Notes under the pieces: model-generated
The model's input: the letters and a program-made list of their open reading frames with translations, nothing else
Databases searched by the model: none
What the model was told of the DNA's origin: nothing
Program-made: the position numbers and the translations under genes
Assembly (NCBI RefSeq): GCF_021646545.1
Contig: NZ_JAKIRP010000008.1
Location: forward strand, 62,001 to 126,000
Direction: 5' to 3'
DNA length: 64,000 nt
DNA from: Chitinophaga filiformis
Lineage (GTDB): Bacteria > Bacteroidota > Bacteroidia > Chitinophagales > Chitinophagaceae
Part shown: positions 7,444 to 15,906 of the stretch, piece by piece
Layout: every line of letters starts with the position of its first letter
How positions within the stretch are numbered: position 1 is the first letter of the stretch

Positions 7444-9573
7444 TCAGTTTCCCGGTGCGTAAGGGAAACGTTGTTGTTGGTAATATTCGAGTGTATGGTC
7501 TGGTTTTTCGTAGTTGGCCGGGAAAGGCATTTTGGAGAAGGTTTGGAAGTATAGCAGACAAACATTCCTCCACCAGATGGCATCTTTGTGCTGGATGGCC
7601 AGCAGCATTTGTACCTGGTGAAATCTCTCCGGATCAATATGACTTTTTAGCTGTTCCCATCTGTGCTGCATGGCGCTGACACTGTCTACACCTTGCTGGT
7701 ATTTGTGACAAAGCTCATTCCACAGCGTTCTGCCGGAATGCATTTTATGTTGCCAGCTGACGTGATGGAACCACAGGAGGTATTGATCGCTGCAGGTATT
7801 GCTATCGGCATATAGTTTTCTTACGGCAGGCTGGTATTGTTCCAGCGCATTGGTGCCGCTGGCTGTTCTGTCAAAGCCAATACCTGTTGCATCTGCTTTG
7901 TGATAATATACAGGGTCCCAGTCGGGACGGGGCGCTTTGTTGCTCCAGGGCGCAGGGCCGTAGTGGTGGCCATTGCCCATGATATGATGCAGGCCGAGGG
8001 GTGTCATATAGTTTACAACAGCTTCCCGCGAGGAGAGCATAATTTCCTTAATGGAAGCTACTACAGCAGGATTATTGCTGAATGTTTGCCGGATCCATTC
8101 CGTGGCTATCTGTTCGCTGGTAAGATTGTAATCCCATGCCAGTCGCCCGAGAGCATACCAGTTAGCCTGCCCAAAGAGATGACCTGTCCAGTTGCGTTCA
8201 TTGCCGACGTTAGATACGCCTGCAATGCCTGACAATGTATGTTCATACAGACTTCCGTCAATGACCTTTGCAACAGTGCTGTTAGGGCCTTTGGCGTGTG
8301 TATCTGCGTCGAGCACTTCTTTGAACAGGGGCGCTTCATAAACGAGGTGTGTACCCTGACCGAGGTATTCCTGTGTAAGCTGGAATTCCATCATAAGGGG
8401 TGTCTGCGGCATAGCGCCGAACAGGGGGGAGAATGGCTCTCTTGGCTGGAAGTCGATAGGTCCATTTTTCACCTGTACCAGTACGTTCTTCCGGAATTTA
8501 CCATCCAGTGGGGTAAATTCTGCATATGCCTGTTTGAACCTGTCGTTGGCTTGCGGATCGTATACAAAAGCACGCCAGATGACAATACCGCCGAAGGGAG
8601 CTACTGCATCTGCCATCATATTGGCGCCGTCTGCATGGTTACGGCCATAGCTTTGAGGGCCGGGTTGTCCTTCGCTGTTGGCTTTCACCAGGAAGCCGCC
8701 GAAGTCGGGGATCAGCTGGTAGATCTCTTTAGCCTTGGCCTGCCACCACTGGCGTACGGTGTCGTTGAGCGGATCGGCGGTTTTCAGGCGACCAATTTCT
8801 ATAGGTGCGCTGAAGCGGGCGCTGAGGTATACTCTGATGCCATAGGGGCGGAGTACATTTGCCAGCGCGGCCACCTTCTGGAGGTAAGGGGCTGTAAGTA
8901 CGGTGGCATTGGCATTGACGTTGTTCAGCACTGTGCCATTGATACCGACGGAGGCATTCGCCCTGGCGTAGTCGATATAACGGTCATCGATATAGTCCGG
9001 CAGGGTATGCCAGTTCCAGATCGATATACCGGCGTATCCGCGCTCTACATATCTGTTCAGATTATCCCAGTGGTTGAGCAATCTGAGTTTGACACGGGGA
9101 GTGGATATGATGTGTAATTTTTCGATGGGTTGGTGAGTTTGTAGTAATCTCAGTAAGTGAAATGTGCCGTAAAGGACGCCGGCTGCTGTGTTGCCGGTGA
9201 TGATCGTATAGTGCTTACCGTCTATTACTTTCGATACAATCAGGAAGCCTTCAGGACCTGTTGGTTTGTCTTCCAGCTTCAGGTCAGCTAATGCTTCGAG
9301 GGTGCCGGCGATGAGCGTGTTGTTGGCAGGTTTGTTAGTTACTGCGATGTGGGTGTCGAGCAGGCCGTTTAAACCCAGTTCCAGTTCTTTCTTCACTGCG
9401 CCCATGGTGGGGGATTGCCCTGCTACATGGATGGCGGTGATGGTTTTCCTGTAGGAGATCAGTAAGTCGTTGTTGTCTATGCGGTTATAGCGAAGCCAGA
9501 GATCGTACCCATCTTCGGCGTGCAGCAGATGTGCGACGCATAGTAGCGACAGCAGTAACAGTGTTTTTCTCAT
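7444..9573 (-). CDS. GH67 alpha-glucuronidase
   Basis: A 709-residue exported enzyme (signal peptide to about residue 19, LLHAEDGYD) that removes (4-O-methyl)glucuronic acid from the ends of xylo-oligosaccharides. Family landmarks include LNHWDNLNRYVERGYAG, FLVKANSEGQPGPQ, VKNGPIDFQ and EFQLTQEYLG. The three catalytic carboxylates fall at about E301, D374 and E402. Their spacing (73 and 28) matches the known GH67 triad of the Cellvibrio enzyme (E292, D365, E393). It is the first gene of a minus-strand operon with the SDR and esterase genes. A LacI-type operator candidate lies 21 bases upstream of its start. Confidence 0.95.
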   Translation of the reverse strand: MRKTLLLLSLLCVAHLLHAEDGYDLWLRYNRIDNNDLLISYRKTITAIHVAGQSPTMGAVKKELELGLNGLLDTHIAVTNKPANNTLIAGTLEALADLKLEDKPTGPEGFLIVSKVIDGKHYTIITGNTAAGVLYGTFHLLRLLQTHQPIEKLHIISTPRVKLRLLNHWDNLNRYVERGYAGISIWNWHTLPDYIDDRYIDYARANASVGINGTVLNNVNANATVLTAPYLQKVAALANVLRPYGIRVYLSARFSAPIEIGRLKTADPLNDTVRQWWQAKAKEIYQLIPDFGGFLVKANSEGQPGPQSYGRNHADGANMMADAVAPFGGIVIWRAFVYDPQANDRFKQAYAEFTPLDGKFRKNVLVQVKNGPIDFQPREPFSPLFGAMPQTPLMMEFQLTQEYLGQGTHLVYEAPLFKEVLDADTHAKGPNSTVAKVIDGSLYEHTLSGIAGVSNVGNERNWTGHLFGQANWYALGRLAWDYNLTSEQIATEWIRQTFSNNPAVVASIKEIMLSSREAVVNYMTPLGLHHIMGNGHHYGPAPWSNKAPRPDWDPVYYHKADATGIGFDRTASGTNALEQYQPAVRKLYADSNTCSDQYLLWFHHVSWQHKMHSGRTLWNELCHKYQQGVDSVSAMQHRWEQLKSHIDPERFHQVQMLLAIQHKDAIWWRNVCLLYFQTFSKMPFPANYEKPDHTLEYYQQQRFPYAPGN

Positions 9574-9593
9574 AACGGGGGTGTTGTAGAAAT

Positions 9594-9605
9594 TACAATC
9601 GGTTG
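9594..9605. promoter_or_regulatory. Candidate LacI operator upstream of the GH67 operon
   Basis: TACAATCGGTTG is identical over 12 bases to the palindromic site in front of the nearby lacI-type gene. It contains the central CG expected for LacI-family operators. It lies 21-32 bases upstream of the GH67 start codon. Confidence 0.6.
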
Positions 9606-9741
9606 CGTAAAAGTCGGGAAAAGAAATTTAATTACAAAGGATTTGTTTTTGGATCAGGGTTCAACCTGAGCTCTCCGCGACTTTAGGACGGTTTTCTGAG
9701 GATTGCGATTGATTTACGGAAGCCCCGCCAGAGGTGGGCTC

Positions 9742-10273
9742 GTGTTTGTAGCGTTTTGTTGTTTGGTGGTGTTGTTTGGGGAAGTTGCTGCGGTTCCAGG
9801 TGGGACCACGGGCTGTACCCCTTTGCGAGTCGTGCTATTGGGCTATGTCAATCGTGGCTGGCTTTTGTTTGTTTATTAAACCCCTGTCAATCGTATCTGC
9901 ACTCTCCAAGGGCTAATGCCCTTAGGTCTCCACCTGAAACCGTCCGCTACTTTGGGGGGATTTGTGAGGGATGGGCGGCCTTTTATTTAGGGCGCCTGCA
10001 GGTGCGGGGGATAGGCAGTGTTTGTAGCGTTTTGTTGTTTGGTGGTGTTGGTTGGGGAAGTTGCTGCGGTTCCAGGTGGGACCACGGGCTGTACCCCTTT
10101 GCGAGTCGTGCTATTGGGCTTTGTCAATCGTGGTTGGCTTTTGTTTGTTTATTAAACCCCTGTCAATCGTATCGGCACTCTCCAAGGGCTAATGCCCTTA
10201 GGTCTCCACCTGAAACCGTCCGCTACTTTGGGAGGATTTGTGAGGGATGGGCGGCCTTTTATTTAGGGTGCCG
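9742..10273. repeat. Tandem pair of fold-back repeats (period 276 bp)
   Basis: Two nearly identical units of about 250 bases begin at 9742 and 10018, with only a few substitutions between them. A diverged third copy is at about 13911-14120. Each unit has long imperfect inverted arms (GGTTCCAGGTGGGACC and GGTCTCCACCTGAAACC) around a roughly 110-base interior. Immediately inside the 3' arm is the perfect hairpin AAGGGC-TAAT-GCCCTT. The rest of the 9574-10314 gap (9606-9741) holds a related but weaker fragment (CTCTCCGCGACTTT) and nothing else I recognise. Because 276 is a multiple of three, the pair gives a long open frame that is not a gene. Confidence 0.85.
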
Positions 10274-10314
10274 ATTTGCATATAAAAGAGGATATGTATT
10301 AACTTGCAGCCCTT

Positions 10315-10767
10315 ATGTGTGAATTGTTTACGAATTTATATAATGCTTATTTTACCCTTGGTGGGTCGGATAAATATATCATAGGTAAGAATCTAAGAAT
10401 GGTTAGCCTCTCCGAGAATGCGTACTTGCTTCACCTGGATACCCGGGAGGTAACATATCTCAACTGGTTTTATGGAAACCCCACTTGTGGATTGATCAGT
10501 GAAGACGAACGGTGGGTTGTAGTGGCCGGGGAATTTGAAATAACTGTTTGGGATGAGGGAGTCGTTACGACTATTGATGCGAGTCCCGTGTTCGATATCC
10601 GTCAGAAAGATGCGTTTACGGTTGAATTGTTAGTGAGCATACCATACCTGGATGCAGCGGTGTGGGAACTGAATGTTGCGACGATGGAATTGCAGAAGAC
10701 CGGGCATTATACATCGTTTTTCAATAGGGAGTATCTTAGCAAATGTACTATCCTGTCTGAGTTGTAG
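10315..10767 (+). CDS. Hypothetical protein, 150 residues
   Basis: Starts with ATG right after the second fold-back repeat unit. The composition looks genuine (acidic, many aromatic residues, no low complexity). Strand-like hydrophobic/polar alternation (RWVVVAGEFEITVWDEGVVTTID) suggests an all-beta fold. No signal peptide or membrane span is seen and I do not recognise the family. It sits alone between repeats and the decayed lacI 3' copies, so it may be a late arrival or a remnant of a larger gene. Confidence 0.5.
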   Translation: MCELFTNLYNAYFTLGGSDKYIIGKNLRMVSLSENAYLLHLDTREVTYLNWFYGNPTCGLISEDERWVVVAGEFEITVWDEGVVTTIDASPVFDIRQKDAFTVELLVSIPYLDAAVWELNVATMELQKTGHYTSFFNREYLSKCTILSEL

Positions 10768-10889
10768 CGGTTGTTTTTCCCTGGAGGCGCTGATAATCAG
10801 TTCGAACCTTATAAAGTTTTGTCGGGTTTATATCTTCTTTCCTGAAGATATCCCGATAATAGGTCAAACCAGATAGAGTTGTGTTGGTT
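10764..10889 (-). pseudogene. Two decayed tandem copies of the lacI 3' end
   Basis: Two segments of about 60 bases (roughly 10764-10823 and 10824-10882) align with the last 50-60 bases of the LacI-type gene that begins at 10890. Shared landmarks are TTCCCTGAAGACGCTCTGATAATCAG in the gene, TTCCCTGGAGGCGC-TGATAATCAG in the first copy and TTTCCTGAAGATATCCCGATAAT in the second, read on the plus strand. Neither copy keeps the frame. They look like products of successive short tandem duplication that moved the stop codon. Confidence 0.55.
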
Positions 10890-11924
10890 TTATTTCTTCT
10901 TCCCTGAAGACGCTCTGATAATCAGCTCGGATCTTAGTACGATCGTGTTCATATTGGTGATATTCGTGTCCCCGTTCAAATGGCTGGCAAGGCTGGTTAC
11001 TGCGGCCTGGCCCATGTTGTAGCCGGGATAGTTGACGGTGGTGAGGTTGGGCTCTATCACTCTGCTGATAGGGTCATTATTGAAGCCGGCAAAGGCGATG
11101 TCTGCCGGGATGTTGACGCCGGCGTTCCTGAGTGCTATCATGCAGTAAACGGCGGCAGTGTCGTTGGCGCAGAAGACGGCTTCAGGTCTTTCTTTGGGTT
11201 TCAGTTTCAGGAGGTGTTTGGCAATGTCTGTGCCGCATTCCTCGGTCAGGTTACCTGTCATAACTAACTTCTCGTCCAAAGGCAGTTTATGGTCCTGTAA
11301 GGCCTGTTTGTAGCCTCTTAGCCTTTCAGAATAAACATTCAGTAACATGTTGCCTCCCAGGTGCATAATGCGTTTATGGCCCTGCATGATGAGATGCCGG
11401 GTAACCTGGTAGGCTGCCGCGAAGTTATCTATAACAATACTGGTACTGTCGGGATGAGAGGCTACACGGTCAAAGAAGATGACCGGGATCTTTTTATTAA
11501 AGAACACATCAAAATGCCGGACGTTCTCTGAGCTATGCGCCAGGGATACCAGTAGTCCGTCTACTCTTTTATTGAACATTGTCATCACGTTCTCCATTTC
11601 CTTATCTGCCTGCTCCTGGGATTGTGCAATGATCAGGTTATAACCCTCTCTGCTGGCCGCATTCTCCATACCGGCGAGTACCGATGACATGAAACTACTA
11701 TTGAGCCGCGGTACGATAACGCCTAATGTATTGGTCCTTTTGCTACGCAGGCTGCTGGCAAAGGTGTTGGAACGATAGCCCAGCTGCCGGGCTGTTTCAG
11801 CGATCTTTTTACGGGTCTTTATATTAATTGTGGGATGATCTTTCAACCCACGACTGACCGTCGTAGGTGAAATGTTCAGATGCTTTGCTATATCGTAAAT
11901 CGTGATCTCTTTTTCTTCTGACAT
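10890..11924 (-). CDS. LacI-family transcriptional regulator of glucuronate genes
   Basis: About 344 residues from the ATG at 11924 (MSEEKEITIYD); an upstream in-frame start at 11930 adds two residues. The N-terminal LacI helix-turn-helix (TIYDIAKHLNISPTTVSRGL, then the hinge-helix region ASSLRSKRTNTLG) spans about residues 6-65. The periplasmic-binding-protein-like effector domain covers 65-335, with FDRVASHPDS, GHKRIMHLGG and FAGFNNDPIS as standard landmarks. It would bind a sugar acid and dissociate from its operator. Candidate sites lie in front of this gene, of GH67 and of uxuA, which points to autoregulation and control of xylan-glucuronate use. Effector inferred. Confidence 0.92.
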   Translation of the reverse strand: MSEEKEITIYDIAKHLNISPTTVSRGLKDHPTINIKTRKKIAETARQLGYRSNTFASSLRSKRTNTLGVIVPRLNSSFMSSVLAGMENAASREGYNLIIAQSQEQADKEMENVMTMFNKRVDGLLVSLAHSSENVRHFDVFFNKKIPVIFFDRVASHPDSTSIVIDNFAAAYQVTRHLIMQGHKRIMHLGGNMLLNVYSERLRGYKQALQDHKLPLDEKLVMTGNLTEECGTDIAKHLLKLKPKERPEAVFCANDTAAVYCMIALRNAGVNIPADIAFAGFNNDPISRVIEPNLTTVNYPGYNMGQAAVTSLASHLNGDTNITNMNTIVLRSELIIRASSGKKK

Positions 11925-11975
11925 GACCAAAGTGTTTCCCGTGCAAATAAAAGCAGAAATATTTTATGGAAAAAA

Positions 11976-11989
11976 TACAATCGGTTGTA
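11976..11989. promoter_or_regulatory. Candidate LacI operator upstream of the lacI-type gene
   Basis: TACAATCGGTTGTA is a 14-base dyad (arms TACAA / TTGTA, centre TCGG), 52 bases upstream of the regulator start. It is identical over 12 bases to the site before GH67. Confidence 0.65.
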
Positions 11990-12262
11990 ATTGTTATGGA
12001 AAATATTATATTCGTTGTGTGAAAAGACTGATTTAATGATTCCACTATGTAAGCACATTTTCAAGGGTTCCACGAAATAAACGAAAGAAGGCTCGTGCCA
12101 ACGGTTCAAAGAAAGACAGAAAGCTCATTTCCTGCCGGCTGAAGGCTATCAGCAACCCTTTACTGTGACTTCACAACTACTGGCAATTCACTTGTTATGT
12201 AGCCCCGGGGTTATGTGCTAACTCTTTGTGTGTAATCGAATCTGGCATTGACTTGTTGTTTA

Positions 12263-12277
12263 TTTCAACCGATTTCA
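12263..12277. promoter_or_regulatory. Candidate LacI operator upstream of uxuA
   Basis: TTTCAACCGATTTCA carries the same central octamer (AACCGATT, the complement of AATCGGTT) as the two sites above. It is about 355 bases upstream of uxuA, farther than usual, and its outer arms are weaker, so it is less certain. Confidence 0.4.
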
Positions 12278-12478
12278 TCTACATCAACCAAATACGGGAA
12301 AGTGGTCAATCTACATATACAATGCTGTAAGGGTAAATGGGGGCAGTTTACGATCTTCCGGGCGACCGTTATGCTCTTTTGCCGGCTTACCTTGCCTGCG
12401 GTAAGTTTTGCACAGCAGGATATCAGAATGCGGGCTATTGATGATTTTCACGAAGATTGTTCATAGGGTAGATAAAAA

Positions 12479-12505
12479 ATGCCTGCGGTATTATGCTGCA
12501 GGCAT
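12479..12505 (-). terminator. Hairpin with T-tract on the minus strand
   Basis: The stem ATGCCTGC / GCAGGCAT is flanked on its low-coordinate side by six A residues, so read leftward it looks like an intrinsic terminator. No leftward gene upstream of it is obvious. It may instead belong to the uxuA leader. Confidence 0.35.
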
Positions 12506-12631
12506 TGCCCTTTCAGTTGTTGGGTTAAACAGGCTCGGCATGAATGCAGGGAATGCAGTGGCAGGGCTGATAGAACATCAGATAAAACACTAATCGTTTC
12601 ATTGACAATAATACTATAGCTAATGTTATTG

Positions 12632-13798
12632 ATGGAGAAAACAATGCGCTGGTTCGGGCCTAATGATCCGGTGAGCCTGCGGGATATCAGACAGGCAGGA
12701 TGTACAGGCGTGGTAACTGCGCTGCACCACATACCGGTGGGAGAGGTATGGACAGTATCGGAAGTCCTCAAACGAAAGAAAGAAATTGAAGCTGCCGGTA
12801 TGGACTGGACGGTGATCGAAAGCCTGCCGGTAAGCGAGGATATTAAAAAGCAATCCGGTGATTATCTGCGGCATATTGCCAACTATAAGGAAAGTCTGTT
12901 GAACGTAGCGAAATGTGGTCTGAAGGTGGTGACTTATAATTTTATGCCCGTGCTGGACTGGGTACGGACAGACGTCAATTACACCTTAGCGGATGGCAGT
13001 AAAGCACTGCGTTATGAACGATCCGCGTTTATTGCGTTTGACCTGTTCATGTTGGAAAGACCGGGGGCTGCACAGGATTATACGTCCGCCGAAATTGATG
13101 CTGCCGCGGCTTTGCTGAAGCATATGAGTGAAGAGGACAAGGCGACGCTTTATAAGAATGCATTACTCGGATTACCGGGTAGCGACGTGCCTTTCACTGC
13201 CGCTGAAGTACTGACTGCATTGGATACTTATAAAGGGATTACTGCTGACAAGCTAAGGCAACACCTGTATTATTTCCTCTGGGAGGTGACACCTGTTGCA
13301 GAAGCCGCAGGTCTGCAGCTGGCTATTCATCCGGATGATCCTCCTTTTCCTGTGCTTGGGTTGCCGCGCATTCTAAGCACTTCTGATGATGTGGAGGCTT
13401 TGTTGAATGCGGTTCCTTCGCCTGCGAATGGACTGTGTTTCTGTACGGGGTCTTTTGGGGTAAGAAGGGATAATCATCTGCCGGAGATGGTGCGGCAGTT
13501 CGGCGACCGTATTCATTTCGTTCACTTACGCAACACGCAGCAGGATGCAGATGGCAACTTCTTTGAATCGGACCATTTGGAGGGGATTGTCGATATGTAT
13601 GCGGTGGTGAAGGAGTTAGTGCTGTTAATGCAGCGGAAAGCGCATACGCTTCCCATGCGGCCGGATCATGGTCACCAGATGTTGGACGATCTTGCGAAAA
13701 CTACCTACCCCGGTTATTCGGCGATAGGTCGTTTGAAGGGCTTAGCTGAGCTGAGAGGGTTGGAAATGGGGATCGCTGTTGGCCTGAGCGGGAGGTAA
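12632..13798 (+). CDS. uxuA: Mannonate dehydratase UxuA
   Basis: A 388-residue cytoplasmic enzyme converting D-mannonate to 2-keto-3-deoxygluconate in hexuronate catabolism. The start MEKTMRWFGPNDPVSL is chosen at 12632 because known UxuA proteins begin M..T.RW.GPNDPVSL; an upstream ATG at 12623 would add three residues. Diagnostic blocks are GVVTALHHIPVGEVW, IHPDDPPFPVLGLPRI (metal site region), CTGSFGVR, and MRPDHGHQMLDDL followed by NPGYSAIGRLKG-like TYPGYSAIGRLKG at the C terminus. It is single and plus-stranded, but thematically linked to the GH67 operon and the LacI-type regulator next door. The partner uronate isomerase UxaC is not in the window. Confidence 0.97.
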   Translation: MEKTMRWFGPNDPVSLRDIRQAGCTGVVTALHHIPVGEVWTVSEVLKRKKEIEAAGMDWTVIESLPVSEDIKKQSGDYLRHIANYKESLLNVAKCGLKVVTYNFMPVLDWVRTDVNYTLADGSKALRYERSAFIAFDLFMLERPGAAQDYTSAEIDAAAALLKHMSEEDKATLYKNALLGLPGSDVPFTAAEVLTALDTYKGITADKLRQHLYYFLWEVTPVAEAAGLQLAIHPDDPPFPVLGLPRILSTSDDVEALLNAVPSPANGLCFCTGSFGVRRDNHLPEMVRQFGDRIHFVHLRNTQQDADGNFFESDHLEGIVDMYAVVKELVLLMQRKAHTLPMRPDHGHQMLDDLAKTTYPGYSAIGRLKGLAELRGLEMGIAVGLSGR

Positions 13799-13802
13799 TA
13801 TG

Positions 13803-13831
13803 ACGCTTTTTACCCGTACCTGGGTAGGCGT
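13803..13831 (+). terminator. Hairpin after uxuA
   Basis: ACGC...TACCC / GGGTA...GCGT forms a stem just after the uxuA stop. It lacks a clear T tract, so termination is uncertain. Confidence 0.3.
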
Positions 13832-13910
13832 TAGGACGAAGTAAGGATATCTTTGGACTTAGGTTGGACTTGTAATTTAGGTCTGACCCGGGTCTGTGGC
13901 GGTATAAAGA

Positions 13911-14120
13911 TTTTGTTTTGTTGGTTGTGGGTGTTTGGGGGAGTTGCTGCGTTTTCAGGTGGGACCGCGGGCTGTACGCCTTTGCGAGTCGTGCTATTGG
14001 GCATTGTCAATCGTGGTTGGCTGTCTGGTAGTATCAAACTCCCGTCAATCGTATCAGCACTCTCCAAGGGCTAATGCCCTTAGGTCTCCACCTGAAAACC
14101 CTCCGCGCTACTTTGCGAGG
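13911..14120. repeat. Third, diverged copy of the fold-back repeat
   Basis: About 210 bases matching the tandem pair at 9742-10273, including CTTTGCGAGTCGTGCTATTG and the perfect AAGGGC-TAAT-GCCCTT hairpin. The inverted arms are kept, though their sequence has changed (TTTTCAGGTGGGACC with GGTCTCCACCTGAAAA). It fills most of the 354-base gap between uxuA and the small gene at 14153; bases 13832-13910 show nothing else. Confidence 0.8.
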
Positions 14121-14152
14121 GGTGAGGTTGGGATGTTTTGAATGATTACCGT

Positions 14153-14377
14153 TCAGCGGTAGCAGTACCCACAAGAATGATCTTTCCCCATGGCTTTTGC
14201 TTCCTGTACTGAAACCGAATCGATGTTGTGTGTGCATCGCTTTAATCCTTCACAGAAAGCTTTGTGATAGGAATAACTTGTGGGAGACTTGCAGATATAC
14301 ACTTTTGTGAATTTAATGGCGCTTAATGAAATGAAAGCGAAGAGTAATATAAGCGTAAGGTGTAACTGTTTTTTCAT
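14153..14377 (-). CDS. Small exported cysteine-rich protein
   Basis: 74 residues with an N-terminal signal or anchor (KQLHLTLILLFAFISLSAI). The short domain VYICKSPTSYSYHKAFCEGLKRCTHNI, then VQEAKAMGKDHSCGYC, has five cysteines and a YH...C.GL..C.H spacing that I associate with small uncharacterised Bacteroidota proteins that may bind metal. It is flanked by the fold-back repeat on one side and an unremarkable gap on the other. Function unknown. Confidence 0.75.
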   Translation of the reverse strand: MKKQLHLTLILLFAFISLSAIKFTKVYICKSPTSYSYHKAFCEGLKRCTHNIDSVSVQEAKAMGKDHSCGYCYR

Positions 14378-14685
14378 GACGGAATATTGAATATGTAATA
14401 TAAATAGTTGTCAGGAAATAATGAGAAGTATAAGTATATTTATTTCTATTTGTTAACCCCTTCTTAATAAAACATCCTCTACTGCTGAACATTTTTATAA
14501 TGGGGCATGCATTGTAATGCTGTCCCTGCTGTCTATGCGAGTAATTGCCACATTGCTACTATCTGAACGGGCAAAGACTGCAACAGCTTAAATATGCCCT
14601 AAGCATCCTTCAACAGGGAGGATGTTTTGGCACAATGTTTCTGCAGATCATCTGACCCAATTACTATCTCTTAAAAGACATTTTT
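14378..14685. other. Intergenic region, nothing recognised
   Basis: 308 bases between two divergent starts. AT-rich near 14400-14470. No dyad, repeat or convincing promoter box was seen. Confidence 0.4.
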
Positions 14686-15768
14686 ATGAAAACTTATGCT
14701 GTACTTCTCCTGCTGTTGACAGGCATTATTGCCGCCTGTTCCGATGATAATGATCCTGATAACCACGGTTTACAATTGGTTTTTGAGGATAACACCTTCC
14801 AGTTGACGGGCGTAGCCAAAGAAGAAGGCGGACGCATGCTGGTCAACTACCCCCGCTGGTCAGATATTTATCAATATGCCGTTGTTAGAACCGAAGGCAG
14901 GACAGGTAAAACACCGTATCCGAATCAGGAGATGCAGCAGTGGCAACATGGATTATCAGGATTGGATAAATGGGTATGTGTACAGTCTGTCTATTTTGAT
15001 GATGCCGGTGAACTGTGGATACTCGACCCGGCTGCTCCCAGGTTGCAAACGATCCAGGGGAACGGGGCAAAGCTGGTGAAAATGGATAAGACGACTAATA
15101 CCGTCGCCCGCACTTATTCATTTATGGATATCCTGGCGGATACTTCCTATGTCAATGATGTACGGGTGGATGTTGCCCGTCAATATGCTTATCTGACAGA
15201 ATCGAAAGGCGGAGGGATCATTATAGTAAACCTGGCTAGCGGGCAAATGAGAAGGGTGTTGCAGGCGCACTATTCTACGATATCAGATCCGGCGTTTAAG
15301 TTTGTGATCGATGGCCGGGAATTAATGAAAGACGGTAAGCCAGCTAAATTCAATTCGGACGGTATTGCGTTAACGCCTGATGGGAACTGGTTGTATTACA
15401 AACCGCTTTCGGACGATAAGCTATACCGCATACGGACGGAATACCTGCGTGACTGGAATATAAATGAAGCTGATCTGGGTAGCAAGGTGGAAGACCTTGG
15501 ACATTTTACGACTACCGACGGTATGATCTTCGATAAAAAAGGTAATCTGTACCTCGGAGACCTGCAGCGGTACCGGCTGGTGAAACTGGATTCAACGCTG
15601 AAGATGACAACGCTTGTGCAGGACGATCGCCTGATATGGCCGGACAGTTATTCCATAGCGGATGGTTATTTGTATGTGAGCTGCTCGCAGATACAGAAGC
15701 AGCCTGAATATAATAATGGCGTGGATAAACGAACTTCTCCGTATACAGTGTATAGAGTGAAAATATAG
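14686..15768 (+). CDS. Major royal jelly/yellow-related lipoprotein (beta-propeller)
   Basis: 360 residues starting with a lipoprotein signal (LLTGIIAACSDD, Cys near residue 18). The body matches the MRJP/yellow-type propeller: RWSDIYQYAVVRT, VQSVYFDDAGELWILDPA, VNDVRVDVARQYAYLTESKGGGIIIVNLASG, and FNSDGIALTPDGNWLYYKPLSDDKLYRI. These proteins bind small ligands or act as secreted enzymes of the propeller type; the bacterial members lack a firm role. It stands alone, with no operon partner. It probably sits on the periplasmic face of the membrane or on the outer surface. Confidence 0.85.
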   Translation: MKTYAVLLLLLTGIIAACSDDNDPDNHGLQLVFEDNTFQLTGVAKEEGGRMLVNYPRWSDIYQYAVVRTEGRTGKTPYPNQEMQQWQHGLSGLDKWVCVQSVYFDDAGELWILDPAAPRLQTIQGNGAKLVKMDKTTNTVARTYSFMDILADTSYVNDVRVDVARQYAYLTESKGGGIIIVNLASGQMRRVLQAHYSTISDPAFKFVIDGRELMKDGKPAKFNSDGIALTPDGNWLYYKPLSDDKLYRIRTEYLRDWNINEADLGSKVEDLGHFTTTDGMIFDKKGNLYLGDLQRYRLVKLDSTLKMTTLVQDDRLIWPDSYSIADGYLYVSCSQIQKQPEYNNGVDKRTSPYTVYRVKI

Positions 15769-15837
15769 TGGAAATGTGATTGGCATAAAATGAATTTACA
15801 GTGGAATATGATTGGTGGTCGTCTGCGACTATAAACA

Positions 15838-15869
15838 TTTGTGTAGTTAAATAACTACGTATATATTTG
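15838..15869 (+). promoter_or_regulatory. Bacteroidota-type promoter of the DUF1801 gene
   Basis: TTTG at 15838-15841 (-33) and TATATTTG at 15862-15869 (-7), separated by 20 bases, match the phylum consensus exactly. The start codon follows 38 bases later. A small dyad (TAGTTAAATAACTA) fills the spacer. Confidence 0.75.
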
Positions 15870-15906
15870 CAGCAGTAAATCTATTTACTAACCAATCAAT
15901 CATACC

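Larger units (their letters stand above)
11931..12631. other. Intergenic region between lacI-type gene and uxuA
   Basis: About 700 bases with no convincing gene. It holds two LacI operator candidates (11976-11989 and 12263-12277) and a hairpin at 12479-12505. A short frame around 12372-12466 begins with a signal-peptide-like stretch (LFCRLTLPAVSFAQQDI), then stops after about 15 more residues. That frame may be the remnant of a secreted-protein gene. Confidence 0.5.

Noticed and set aside
8239..9117. 292-residue frame opposite the GH67 gene
   Set aside because: It is antisense to conserved GH67 motifs and has no recognisable domain; it is a by-product of codon bias.
9756..10322. 188-residue open frame
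   Set aside because: It is produced by the two tandem repeat copies, whose 276-bp period keeps the frame open. The third copy does not keep the frame, and the peptide shows no protein-like pattern.
12248..12466. 72-residue frame between lacI and uxuA
   Set aside because: Only a signal-like stretch is plausible; the rest is too short and lacks family features. It is mentioned as a possible remnant only.
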